DNA from: Enterovirga rhinocerotis
GTDB taxonomy: Bacteria; Pseudomonadota; Alphaproteobacteria; Rhizobiales; Beijerinckiaceae
Direction of reading: 5' to 3'
DNA length: 64,000 nt
NCBI RefSeq assembly: GCF_004363955.1
Contig: NZ_SNZR01000011.1
Coordinates: 1,178,001 to 1,242,000 of the forward strand
Part shown: in pieces, positions 1 to 8,164 of the stretch
Layout: each line of letters opens with the position of its first letter
Numbering within the stretch: position 1 is the stretch's first letter
The notes under the pieces: model-generated
The model's input: only the letters and a program-made list of their open reading frames with translations
What the model was told of the DNA's origin: nothing
Databases searched by the model: none
Program-made: the position numbers and the translations under genes

Positions 1-470
1 AGGTCCTTGTTGAGCGCGACCTCTTCCCAATAATAGCGGAAATCCTCGGCGGTGAAGGGGTGGCCGTCGGACCAGCGATGGCCCTCCCTGATCACGAAGG
101 TGAAGGTGCGGTCGCCCTGGTTCTCCAGGCTTTCCAGGAGATCGGGGCCGAGATTGAGCTGTTCGTCGTAGCCGACGAGGCGGGCGTAGGAATTCGCCGA
201 GAGATAGCGGATGTCCCGCGCGCGGGAGACGAGCGAGATGATCTGCCCGCCGGGCTTGCCGATCTCGCGCCCGGTCGCCTTCAGATCGACGACCAGCGGG
301 CTCTTCGGAAGCCGCTCCGCCACGGGCGGCAGCTGGCCCGCCGTCACGGCCTCCTCGAACATGGGCGTCTCGACGGGCGCGAGCGCCCGCGCGCCGCTCG
401 CCAGCGCGCTCCAGCAAACGAGACACGCCGCGGCAAGACGCGCGGTCGTCCGGATGCGGAGGCCCGTCAT
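1..470 (-). CDS. Extracellular solute-binding protein, family 5 (oligopeptide ABC importer), 5' part only
   Basis: The first ~156 residues are present; the rest lies beyond the left edge. The N-terminus has arginines followed by a hydrophobic stretch ending near residue 27 (signal peptide). It continues into a sequence typical of family-5 periplasmic binding proteins (peptides, opines, nickel): a 'YLSANSYARLVGYDE' block, then 'FTFVIREGHRWSDGHPFTAEDF', in which the WSDG-x-PFTAxDF pattern is characteristic. The ATG overlaps the stop of the upstream ABC ATPase gene (ATGA), so the two are translationally coupled and probably form one importer. Permease genes are not in view and probably follow to the left. 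Substrate unknown. Confidence 0.85.
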   Translation of the reverse strand, partial: MTGLRIRTTARLAAACLVCWSALASGARALAPVETPMFEEAVTAGQLPPVAERLPKSPLVVDLKATGREIGKPGGQIISLVSRARDIRYLSANSYARLVGYDEQLNLGPDLLESLENQGDRTFTFVIREGHRWSDGHPFTAEDFRYYWEEVALNKD

Positions 471-2335
471 GCGGCCTCGCCGAGAGAAGCTGCCGTCATC
501 ATCCGCACCTTGTGGTCCGGGGCGAGCGACATCATCCGCCCCGAATCGCCTCGCGCCAGCCTGAACGGCTCCGGCCAGGCCGAGGGATCGGAGAACTTGT
601 CGGACCTGAGCCGCGCGAAGTCCAGCGGGCGGTCGATGTCCGGATCGGGCACCGCGGCGAGGAGGGCCTTGGTGTAGGGGTGGGCGGGGGCGCGGAACAG
701 CGTCTCGGCCGCCGCCTCCTCGACGATATGGCCGCGGCACATCACGGCGATCGTATCGGCGACGTAATCCACCACCGCGAGATTGTGGGACACGAAGATG
801 TAGGACAGTCCCAGCGCCTTCTGCAGGTCCTTCAGGAGGTTCAGGACCTGGGCCTGAACGGAGACGTCGAGGGCCGAGACCGGCTCGTCGCAGAGGAGGA
901 CCGCGGGTTCGAGCGCGAGGGCGCGGGCGATGCCGAGGCGCTGCCTCTGGCCGCCCGAGAAGGAATGCGGATAGCGGCGCAGGCTCTGCCGGTCGAGCCC
1001 GACCATGTCGAGCAGGGTCTTCGCCCGCTCGAAGCGCTCGTCGCTCGTGCCGATGCCGTGGATGATCATCGGCTCGGTCAGGATCTCGTAGACCGTCATG
1101 CGCGGGTTCAGGGACGAGAACGGGTCCTGGAACACGAACTGCACCGTGCGCCGATAGCGGGTCAGCGCCTCGCCGGAGAGCTGATGCACGTCCTGAGGGC
1201 CGGTCCCGTCGTCGAAGAGGACGCGGCCGGCATCCGGAACGAGGGCGCGGGAGATCATCTTCGAGAGGGTGGTCTTGCCGCAGCCCGATTCCCCGACGAG
1301 GCCGAGGGTCTTGCCGGAGAGCAGCGAGAGGTCGACGGAATCGACCGCCTTGATCTCGCGCAGGTTGCCGCTGAACACGCCCGCCCGGAGCGTGAAGGTC
1401 TTCGTGAGGTTCTCGACGGCGAGAACCGTGCGGTCGGGCGGGGTTTCGACGGTCGGCGGACGGGCGGGGAGAGCGGCCGTTGCAACCTCGCGCAGCGGCG
1501 TCAGGCGCTCGCCGGGTTCCATCCCGAAACGCGGCACGGCCCTCATCAGGGCGCGCAGATAGGGGTGCTGGGCGCGCCGGAAGATGTCGTCCCGGCTACC
1601 GGCCTCGACCACGCGGCCCCGGTACATCACGACGACCTCGTCGGCCATGTTCGCGACGACGCCGAGATCGTGCGTGATGAGGAGGACGGACATCCCCGTC
1701 TCGCCCTGCAGCTCGCGGATCAGATCGAGGATCTGCGCCTGCGTCGTGACGTCGAGCGCCGTGGTCGGCTCGTCGGCGATGAGGAGAGCCGGCCGCGTGA
1801 TCAGCGCCATCGCGATCATGGCGCGCTGGCGCAGCCCGCCCGACAGCTCGAACGGATAGGTCACGAGCGCCCGCTGCGGATCGGGGAAGCCGACGCGCCG
1901 GAAGACCTCGACGGCCTTCTCCTTCGCCTCCTCGGCGCTGACGCGCGCGTGGAGCCTCAGCGCCTCCGTCACCTGGTCGCCGACCGTGTGGAGCGGCGAG
2001 AGCGAGGTCATCGGCTCCTGGAAGATCATCGCGATCCGGCCGCCGCGGATGCGCCGCATCGTCTCGCTGCCGTCGGGGATCCCCGCGATGTCGAGCGGCG
2101 GATGGCGGTCGGCGGGATCGTCGAAGACGACCGATCCGCCCGCGATCCGGGCGACCTTGGGCAGGATGCGCATGATCGCCTGCGCGGTCACGGACTTGCC
2201 GGAGCCGGATTCGCCGACGATCGCCACCGTCTTGCCGGTGGGGATGGAGAGGTTGAGCCCGTCGACGGCCTTGAAGGTCGTCCCGTCGGCGCTGATCTCG
2301 ACGACGAGGTCCCGGATGTCGAGGAGGGGTCTCAT
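467..2335 (-). CDS. Oligopeptide-type ABC transporter ATP-binding protein with two fused NBDs (DppD-DppF / YejF type)
   Basis: A 622-aa protein with two complete nucleotide-binding domains. NBD1 has Walker A GESGSGKS (41-48), signature LSGGLRQ (164-170) and Walker B LLIADEP (184-190). NBD2 has Walker A GESGCGKT (348-355), signature FSGGQRQ (459-465) and Walker B LLCDEP (480-485). Each domain ends with the 'HPYLRAL' / 'HPYTKAL' tail of the peptide/nickel family. It would energise import of a small peptide-like solute with the following binding-protein gene. The ATG overlaps the stop of the deacetylase gene upstream and its stop overlaps the next start, so it belongs to the same coupled run as the glycosyltransferases. 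That setting suggests a glycopeptide or muropeptide-like solute, but this is inference. Confidence 0.93.
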   Translation of the reverse strand: MRPLLDIRDLVVEISADGTTFKAVDGLNLSIPTGKTVAIVGESGSGKSVTAQAIMRILPKVARIAGGSVVFDDPADRHPPLDIAGIPDGSETMRRIRGGRIAMIFQEPMTSLSPLHTVGDQVTEALRLHARVSAEEAKEKAVEVFRRVGFPDPQRALVTYPFELSGGLRQRAMIAMALITRPALLIADEPTTALDVTTQAQILDLIRELQGETGMSVLLITHDLGVVANMADEVVVMYRGRVVEAGSRDDIFRRAQHPYLRALMRAVPRFGMEPGERLTPLREVATAALPARPPTVETPPDRTVLAVENLTKTFTLRAGVFSGNLREIKAVDSVDLSLLSGKTLGLVGESGCGKTTLSKMISRALVPDAGRVLFDDGTGPQDVHQLSGEALTRYRRTVQFVFQDPFSSLNPRMTVYEILTEPMIIHGIGTSDERFERAKTLLDMVGLDRQSLRRYPHSFSGGQRQRLGIARALALEPAVLLCDEPVSALDVSVQAQVLNLLKDLQKALGLSYIFVSHNLAVVDYVADTIAVMCRGHIVEEAAAETLFRAPAHPYTKALLAAVPDPDIDRPLDFARLRSDKFSDPSAWPEPFRLARGDSGRMMSLAPDHKVRMMTAASLGEAA

Positions 2336-3114
2336 GCCGCCGCTCCGAGGAGCGAGGCATCCGCGGCGCCGCCGGCGAGCCGGTCGATCAGCGGCTGCGA
2401 CAGCCCGATCGGCCGGGTGGCGGGATGGTCGGCGGCGAGGGCGGCGACGCCTTCGACGAAGCTCCAGAGGACATCGTCGAACATCAGGTGATGGGTCAGG
2501 AAGCCGATCCGGGTCACGCCCCGGTCGATCGCACGGTCGAGCTGCGCCGTGAGCGCGTCCGGCCTTGCGAGACTGCGCCCGCCGCGCCAGTCGACGGGAT
2601 CGAGATGGGCATCGAGCCGGGCGAGCGGGCCGCCATGTTCGGCTCCGCCGAAACACGACAGGGCGCGGTATCCGAGCCGGGGCAGGGCGGCGGCCGCCGC
2701 CGGAGCGATCCGGTTCCACGGCGGCACGAAGACGGGAAGCGCGCGCTCGCCGAATGCCGATGCCAGGCGGTCGCGGCCGTCCCTCATCTCGCGGTCCATC
2801 TCCGCGACCGCACGATGCGCGCCGAACTCGGCCGTCTTCTCGTGGGGCGGGGCATGATTCGCATGGGTCCAGCCATGCACGAGAACCGTGACGTCGTCTC
2901 GACCCGCGAGCCGTTCGGGAAGGGACGGCCGGGCGAGGGCCGGGATCACCGCGAGGCAGACCGGCCAGCGGGCCGCCTCGGCGAGACCGAGGAGCCGATC
3001 CAAAGCCGGCGTCGCCTCCACCGCATCGTCGTCGCGCCACCAGAGATCGACGACGCGACCCGCATCGGCCAGCCGGTCGAACCGAGCCGCGAGAGCGTCG
3101 AGCGCCGCGGTCAT
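2332..3114 (-). CDS. Polysaccharide deacetylase family protein
   Basis: A 260-aa protein without a signal peptide. It shows the NodB-like fold signatures: an acidic pair in 'LWWRDDDAVE' (metal and catalytic aspartates), the H-x3-H metal motif in 'VHGWTHANH', and a 'VFVPPWNR' segment. The family removes N-acetyl or related groups from glycans with a divalent metal. The lack of an export signal suggests a cytoplasmic or membrane-associated step. It overlaps the preceding glycosyltransferase stop and the following ABC ATPase start by 4 bp each. The substrate is unknown; it probably edits the glycan made by the four neighbouring glycosyltransferases. Confidence 0.82.
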   Translation of the reverse strand: MTAALDALAARFDRLADAGRVVDLWWRDDDAVEATPALDRLLGLAEAARWPVCLAVIPALARPSLPERLAGRDDVTVLVHGWTHANHAPPHEKTAEFGAHRAVAEMDREMRDGRDRLASAFGERALPVFVPPWNRIAPAAAAALPRLGYRALSCFGGAEHGGPLARLDAHLDPVDWRGGRSLARPDALTAQLDRAIDRGVTRIGFLTHHLMFDDVLWSFVEGVAALAADHPATRPIGLSQPLIDRLAGGAADASLLGAAA

Positions 3115-4259
3115 GAGCGGCCCTCCCGCGCCAACGCCTCGATCGCCTGCGCCGCGCGGTCGTGACCGTCGAGCGCGATGCCCTGGAAGGTCGGCCGTGG
3201 CCGGCCGGCGGCATGGGCGATAGCGGCGCCGAGGGCAGTCGGCGTGAGGTCGCCTTCCGCCAGCAGCGTCGCGAGGCCGGAGGCCGCGAGGCCCTCGGCC
3301 CGCAGGCGCTGTTCCGTCTCGCGGCCCTGTTCGAAGGGGACGAGGACGGATCGGGCATGGGTCGCGACGATGTCCATGACCGTGTTGTAACCGGCTTGGC
3401 CGACGAAGACAGCGGCTTTGGCGAGAAGGAACACAAAATCCGGACGCGCCCGCTCGACGATCGCGTTCGGCGGCGCCGCGTCCCGGAGTTCGCCGTGATC
3501 GGCTTCGCCGACGGCCTTGCCGACGAGGATGCGCCAGGGGCGCCCGGCATCGGCCCGGGCGGCCTCGATCGCCGCCCGGTAGAGGGGGAGGGCGGCGGCG
3601 CTCGATCCGCCGGAGACGAGCACCGAGCCGTCATCCTGCGTGCCGGGCGAGGCAAGAGCGGCCTCGGGACCGATATAGCCCGTATAGACGAGACGGCGTC
3701 GGAGCGCGTCGTCGACGGGCCAGGACCGCTCGAGCGGCACCGTCGCCTCGTCTCCATGGACGAGGACGGCGCGATAGCGCCGCGCGATGACGGCGTGAGC
3801 CGCCTCGGCCTTCTCGGGCCGGGATGGCGGGGCGAGGATATCGCGGACCGAGCAGAGGATGACGGGTCGCAGCTCCGCCGCGTCTGCGGCGTCCAGCAGC
3901 GCCTCGAACTCCGTCCGGAGGACGCGGCGCCCGAACGGGTAGAGCTCGGTTACGACGACGTCCGGCCGCGCCGCGGCGAAGGCTGCGAGGAGCGTGTCGC
4001 GGCGGCTCGCCAGATGGTCCGGTTCGATGGGGCGGCCATTCGCGTCGAGCAGCGTCGTGAAGTCGCCGACCCGCGTGCGGACGGGCGGCAACTGCACGAC
4101 CGCCATCGCCGCCATGTCGACCAGCGGCGTCGGCGTGCCTCCGGTGACGAGCGTGACCCGGTGGCCGCGACGGGCGAGCGCTCGCCCGATCGCCGCCGCC
4201 CGCGTCAGGTGGCCCGCTCCGAGGAGATGCGTGACGGCGATCAGGACGGAGAGCGTCAC
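3111..4259 (-). CDS. Glycosyltransferase, GT28/COG4671-like
   Basis: Predicted 382 aa. The start is a GTG overlapping the TGA of the upstream gene (GTGA), which places 'LIAVTHLLGAGHLTRA' at the N-terminus as expected for MurG/GT28-fold enzymes, whose first glycine-rich loop reads G-x-GH. The C-terminal half has 'VGQAGYNTVMDI', the conserved GG/QAGYNT nucleotide-sugar site of this group, followed by a basic 'FEQGRETEQRLRAEGL' stretch. It resembles the cluster's first gene (6710-7975), so the locus carries two members of the same family. No membrane segment is visible. Donor and acceptor are unknown. Confidence 0.8.
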   Translation of the reverse strand: MTLSVLIAVTHLLGAGHLTRAAAIGRALARRGHRVTLVTGGTPTPLVDMAAMAVVQLPPVRTRVGDFTTLLDANGRPIEPDHLASRRDTLLAAFAAARPDVVVTELYPFGRRVLRTEFEALLDAADAAELRPVILCSVRDILAPPSRPEKAEAAHAVIARRYRAVLVHGDEATVPLERSWPVDDALRRRLVYTGYIGPEAALASPGTQDDGSVLVSGGSSAAALPLYRAAIEAARADAGRPWRILVGKAVGEADHGELRDAAPPNAIVERARPDFVFLLAKAAVFVGQAGYNTVMDIVATHARSVLVPFEQGRETEQRLRAEGLAASGLATLLAEGDLTPTALGAAIAHAAGRPRPTFQGIALDGHDRAAQAIEALAREGRS

Positions 4260-5413
4260 GCCGGCTCCTCCCGCACGGCCCCGGCCGCCAGCGGGCCGAG
4301 CGCCGCACGCAGGATCGCCGCCGCGCCGTCGAGGCTGCGCTCCTCGCGGACGAAGCGGCGGGCAGCCTCCCGCATGGGCGCGAGGATGGCGGGGCGCTCG
4401 GTCAGATCGCGCAAGCGCCCGGCGAAGGCCGCGGCGTCGCGCGGAGCGACGAGGAAGCCGGTTTCCCCGTCGCGTAGAACGGCGGGAACGCCGCCTTCCC
4501 GCCCCGCGAGGACCGGGCAGCCCGTCGCCTGGGCCTCCAGGAAGACCATGCCGTAGGCCTCGTTGACCGCCGGCCAGACCAGGAGGTCCGCGGCACGGTA
4601 GAAGGCGACGAGGCCCGCCGGTTCGGGCACGGCGCCGTGGAACCGGATTCGGTCTCCGAACGCCGAGAAGGCGGCCTCGACCTCGCCCCGAGCCGGGCCG
4701 TCGCCGACGATGTCGAGGCTCCAATCGCTCTCCGTGCCGAGACGCGCGAGCGATTCCGCCAGCAGGCGATAGGAGGCGAGCTTGTCCCCGGGCCGCATCA
4801 TCGCGACCGCGAGGAGGCGGAGGGGGCCTGACGGACGATCCGGCTCGGTGCTCCCCGCCGCTGCCCCGAGCGGGAACTCCCGGCGCTCCGCGTCGAGAAA
4901 CGGCGGCAGGTCGGTGATCGTCTGCCGGGGTGGTCTCGCCCGGTCCAGCGCCTCGCGGTCCTGGGGAGCCATGACGAAGAGGTGATCGGCGCGGTCGAGG
5001 GCCGCCTCGGCTGCCTCGTGCCAGTGGCCCCAGGGGCCGACGGCGCGCTTCGGGGCGCGGGAGCCTTCCGCGACGACATAGGGGATGGCGAGCGCCGCCG
5101 CGACGCGCGGGCCGACGAGGTCGGGCGCCTTGTAATAGCAGTGATAGGTGAACCAGAGGCGCGGACGGCGTTCGGCCGGCTCCGCGCGGAACGACGCGAC
5201 CAGACGCGCGGTCTCGGCGTCGGCGCGGCCGGCGATTTCGGCCTGCAAGACACCGTCTCCGCGGATATCGAGGCTGCGCAGGTCGCTCGCGAGGACGGGG
5301 TCGAACCCGGCATGGCGCAGGGCGCGCATCAGGAGGCGGGCCATGGTCCGGTCGCCGGACGGGACCGGGTCCTCCGGGCTCTTCAGGGGGGCGTAGAATG
5401 CGAGCGGGATCAT
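4256..5413 (-). CDS. Glycosyltransferase family 4 protein
   Basis: A 385-aa GT-B fold protein starting 'MIPLAFYAPLKSPEDPVPSGDR', the usual donor-independent N-terminal start with a loop just after. The C-terminal half has 'LDIVGDGPARGEVE', 'FHGAVPE', and the E-x7-E signature region in 'PAVNEAYGMVFLEAQATGCPVLAG' (retaining GT4 enzymes). It overlaps both neighbours by 4 bp. It probably adds one sugar to a cell-surface or lipid-linked glycan; specificity cannot be read from the sequence. Confidence 0.85.
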   Translation of the reverse strand: MIPLAFYAPLKSPEDPVPSGDRTMARLLMRALRHAGFDPVLASDLRSLDIRGDGVLQAEIAGRADAETARLVASFRAEPAERRPRLWFTYHCYYKAPDLVGPRVAAALAIPYVVAEGSRAPKRAVGPWGHWHEAAEAALDRADHLFVMAPQDREALDRARPPRQTITDLPPFLDAERREFPLGAAAGSTEPDRPSGPLRLLAVAMMRPGDKLASYRLLAESLARLGTESDWSLDIVGDGPARGEVEAAFSAFGDRIRFHGAVPEPAGLVAFYRAADLLVWPAVNEAYGMVFLEAQATGCPVLAGREGGVPAVLRDGETGFLVAPRDAAAFAGRLRDLTERPAILAPMREAARRFVREERSLDGAAAILRAALGPLAAGAVREEPA

Positions 5414-6702
5414 CCGCCCGCCGCGTCGGCCCGCCGTGCCCCCGTGTCCTCCTCGGCGCCCTCCGAACCGGCCCCGCCGAAGCGGACGGCCAGCCGGTCG
5501 AGGCCGCCGGCGGCCGAGAACTCGGCCCGGAGCCGCCGCCCCGCCGCGCGCCCGAGCGCCTCCCGCCGGGCGGGATCGCGGATCAGCAGGTTCAGCGCGT
5601 TCGACAACGGCTCCCAATCGCCCGGCGGCACCAGCTCGGCTTCGGCATCGGGCCTGACGAATTCCAGGATTCCCGGCAGGCGCGTCGAGAGGATGGCGAG
5701 GTCCTGCGAGGCGGCCTCCATCAAGACGTTGGGCAGTCCGTCGCGGTCCCCGTCCTCGGCCTCGCGGGAGGGCAGCGCGAAGATGTCGGCCTCCCGCATC
5801 AGGTTCACGATATCGGGCTGAGCCCTCGTGCCCATGAAGGCGATCCGCGGGCCGATCCCGGCCGCTTTCGCCTTGGCCTTCAGCGTGTCGAGGAGCGGTC
5901 CGCCGCCGCAATGGGCGAGGGTCCAGTGCAGGTCCGGCGGGAGGACGGCGAGAGCCGCGATCAGGTCGTCGAAGCCCTTCTTCTCGACGGCCCGGCCGAC
6001 CGCGAGGATGCGGATCGGATCGGCCGGGTCGCTGCCGTCGCGCGTCGGGCGGCTCTCCGGCGGCGCGGGGAAGCGGTCGAGATCGAGACCGTGATAGAGG
6101 AGGCTCACGCGCTCCGGCTCGGGCGCGAGGGTTTGGAGATGCGCGAGGGCGTGCCGGGTGCAGGTCACGCCCCATTCCGCCTCCGCCATCTTCTCGCGCT
6201 TCTCCCAGTCGGGCGTCGTCCAGATGTCCTTGGCGTGGGCCGAGAAGCTCCAGGGCAGGCCGGTGAGGATCGCGGCGTAGCGCGTCACCGAGCCCGGCGT
6301 ATGCAGGAAATGCACGTAGAGATGGCCGATCGCTGGGTCGAGTTCGCGCGCGAGCACGGCCGCCTGGCCGAGGCGGCGCAGCCGGTTCGGCGTCGGGTCG
6401 CGGCGCAGATCGGCTGCGAAGACGCGCAGCAGCCGCCCGAATCCGGGCCGCCGCACCGCCGCGAGAAGCCCCTTCAGCACGCGGAACGGCGCCTCGTAGA
6501 GGTATTCGGGCAGATAGCGCACCGGGGCCCGGATCGCCTTGTGCATCGGGTGGAGCACACGGTCCGTCGGCTGGCGGAGCGACCAGATCTCGAGCGGGAT
6601 GCCGCGCCGCTCGAGGCCGAGCAGTTCCTGCGCGACGAAGGTCTCCGACAGACGCGGATAGCCCTTGACGACGACCGCGACGCGGCCCGGACCCGACACC
6701 AT
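5410..6702 (-). CDS. Glycosyltransferase family 4 protein
   Basis: A second GT4 enzyme, about 430 aa from the ATG at 6702; an ATG at 6738 would overlap the upstream gene by 28 bp. The N-terminus 'VAVVVKGYPRLSETFVAQEL' is typical of exopolysaccharide and colanic-acid type glycosyltransferases that begin with a 'YPRLSETF' loop. The donor-binding half contains 'ILAVGRAVEKKGFDDLI', 'FMGTRAQPDIV' and an E-x7-E-like region 'PSREAEDGDRDGLPNVLMEA'. It overlaps the next gene (ATGA). It acts in the same uncharacterised glycan pathway as its neighbours. Confidence 0.85.
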   Translation of the reverse strand: MVSGPGRVAVVVKGYPRLSETFVAQELLGLERRGIPLEIWSLRQPTDRVLHPMHKAIRAPVRYLPEYLYEAPFRVLKGLLAAVRRPGFGRLLRVFAADLRRDPTPNRLRRLGQAAVLARELDPAIGHLYVHFLHTPGSVTRYAAILTGLPWSFSAHAKDIWTTPDWEKREKMAEAEWGVTCTRHALAHLQTLAPEPERVSLLYHGLDLDRFPAPPESRPTRDGSDPADPIRILAVGRAVEKKGFDDLIAALAVLPPDLHWTLAHCGGGPLLDTLKAKAKAAGIGPRIAFMGTRAQPDIVNLMREADIFALPSREAEDGDRDGLPNVLMEAASQDLAILSTRLPGILEFVRPDAEAELVPPGDWEPLSNALNLLIRDPARREALGRAAGRRLRAEFSAAGGLDRLAVRFGGAGSEGAEEDTGARRADAAGG

Positions 6703-6709
6703 GCTCGGG

Positions 6710-7975
6710 CTATTCCGCCGCTTCGGGCAGGGAGCCACGGGGTTCGGCGGGGTCGAGGATCGCGGAGACCCGGCTGCGGATGACGTCGAGCCCGTCCAGC
6801 AGCCCGGGGATCACGACATCGGACGGGCGCGGCCGCGTCGGCAGAGCGTGGAGGGCGCGGGCCATGGCTTCGGGAGCCCGGACGCCGTCCTCGGCGACGA
6901 GCATCGAGACGAGGCCGAGGCGGGATGCCTCCTCGGCGCGGATGAGCTGCTCGCGCCGGGGCTTCGTGCGCGGCACGATCAGCGAGCGCTTGTCGAGCGA
7001 AAGGATCTCGCAGAACGTGTTGTAGCCGCCCATCGCGACGACGGCCTCGGCCCGGCTCATCAGGACTTCGAGCTTGGTGTCGAAGGAGATCGCGTCGAGC
7101 TTCGGATGGCGTGCGATGCGGGCCATGAAGCCGCGCCGCCGGTCGCGGTTGATGAAGGGCCCGAACACCACGACGGCGGGGAGGGGGATCGACGGGTCGG
7201 CCTCGTAGGCCGACAGCACCCATTCGATCACGTCGTCTCCGTCGCCACCACCGCCGGTCGTCACGAGGATGAACGGCCGCCGCGTCAGGCCCGGATAGCG
7301 GGTGAGGATTGGCTCCGCCGGCAATTCCCGGCGCAGATAGCCGGTATAGGCCGTGTCGCGGACGAGATGCTCGGGCAGGTCGAACGCGGCGAGGGGACGG
7401 TAGATCTCCGGAAGGCCGTAGACCCAGACTTCGTCGTAGCAGCGCGCGAGCACGTCCGCCGCCCCCTTGCGCTCCCATTCCGGGACGAGGAGCGCCGGAT
7501 CGTCCATGACGTCGCGCACGCCGAGGACGATGCGCGCGCCGCGCCGGCGCATGAGGTCGAGCGTTGGCACGATCTCGCCCCGAAAGCCGGTCGGTTCCTT
7601 GTCGACGATGAGCACGTCGGGGTCGAAGGTTTCGGCCGTCTGGCGGATCAGGGCCTCACGCAGCCCCGTCGCCTCCTCGATCGAGAGATTGAGGTTCAGG
7701 CTGCGATAGTCGCCGTCGGGCAGCTTGGTCACGCCCGGCACGCGCACGTAGTCGACGCCCGAGCCGAATTCGAAGGAGCCGATCACCGGGGAACCGGACA
7801 CGATGATCGCCGAGAAGCCGGGCCGCTCGCCGACGAGGGCGTTGGCGATGGCGCGCGAGCGACGCAGGTGGCCGAGCCCGAACGTGTCGTGGCTGTAGAT
7901 CATCACGCGCGAGCGCCCGGTCTCACCTCCGGAGCGCGGCGCGGCCCGATCCGGCTCTCCGCTCGCAAGCAACAT
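6710..7975 (-). CDS. Glycosyltransferase family protein, COG4671-like (predicted GT28 fold)
   Basis: First gene of the minus-strand cluster. The conserved core begins 'VMIYSHDTFGLGHLRRSRAI', the G-x-GHxxR loop of COG4671 predicted glycosyltransferases. The C-terminal half has a glycine-rich 'TTGGGGDGDDVIEW' and 'AMGGYNTFCEILSLDK', the nucleotide-sugar site. The start is uncertain: ATGs at 8035, 7975 and 7903 are in frame; homology supports the core from 7903, and the stretch before it is low-complexity. A 7-bp gap separates it from the next gene. It faces the pseudo-ABC gene at 8165 across a short divergent region, suggesting co-regulation. Cytoplasmic, acceptor unknown. Confidence 0.8.
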   Translation of the reverse strand: MLLASGEPDRAAPRSGGETGRSRVMIYSHDTFGLGHLRRSRAIANALVGERPGFSAIIVSGSPVIGSFEFGSGVDYVRVPGVTKLPDGDYRSLNLNLSIEEATGLREALIRQTAETFDPDVLIVDKEPTGFRGEIVPTLDLMRRRGARIVLGVRDVMDDPALLVPEWERKGAADVLARCYDEVWVYGLPEIYRPLAAFDLPEHLVRDTAYTGYLRRELPAEPILTRYPGLTRRPFILVTTGGGGDGDDVIEWVLSAYEADPSIPLPAVVVFGPFINRDRRRGFMARIARHPKLDAISFDTKLEVLMSRAEAVVAMGGYNTFCEILSLDKRSLIVPRTKPRREQLIRAEEASRLGLVSMLVAEDGVRAPEAMARALHALPTRPRPSDVVIPGLLDGLDVIRSRVSAILDPAEPRGSLPEAAE

Positions 7976-8164
7976 TCGACGGGTCCCGGGCCGGTTGTGG
8001 TACCGCTGTTTGCGGATTGTGGCCTCCGACCCCATACCACGATCCGCGGCCGGATCATCCCCCGGCCGGCAATTCCCCGTTGCCGAGAGGTCGGCCGGCG
8101 CGTGCGCGGATGAACGCGCCGAGCATATCGCGACCCTCAGTCACCATGCTACGATGACCGTCCG

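Noticed and set aside
60-677. Plus-strand open frame over the solute-binding protein and ABC ATPase genes
   Set aside because: It runs antisense to two genes with clear motifs; its composition is that of a high-GC shadow and it matches no family.
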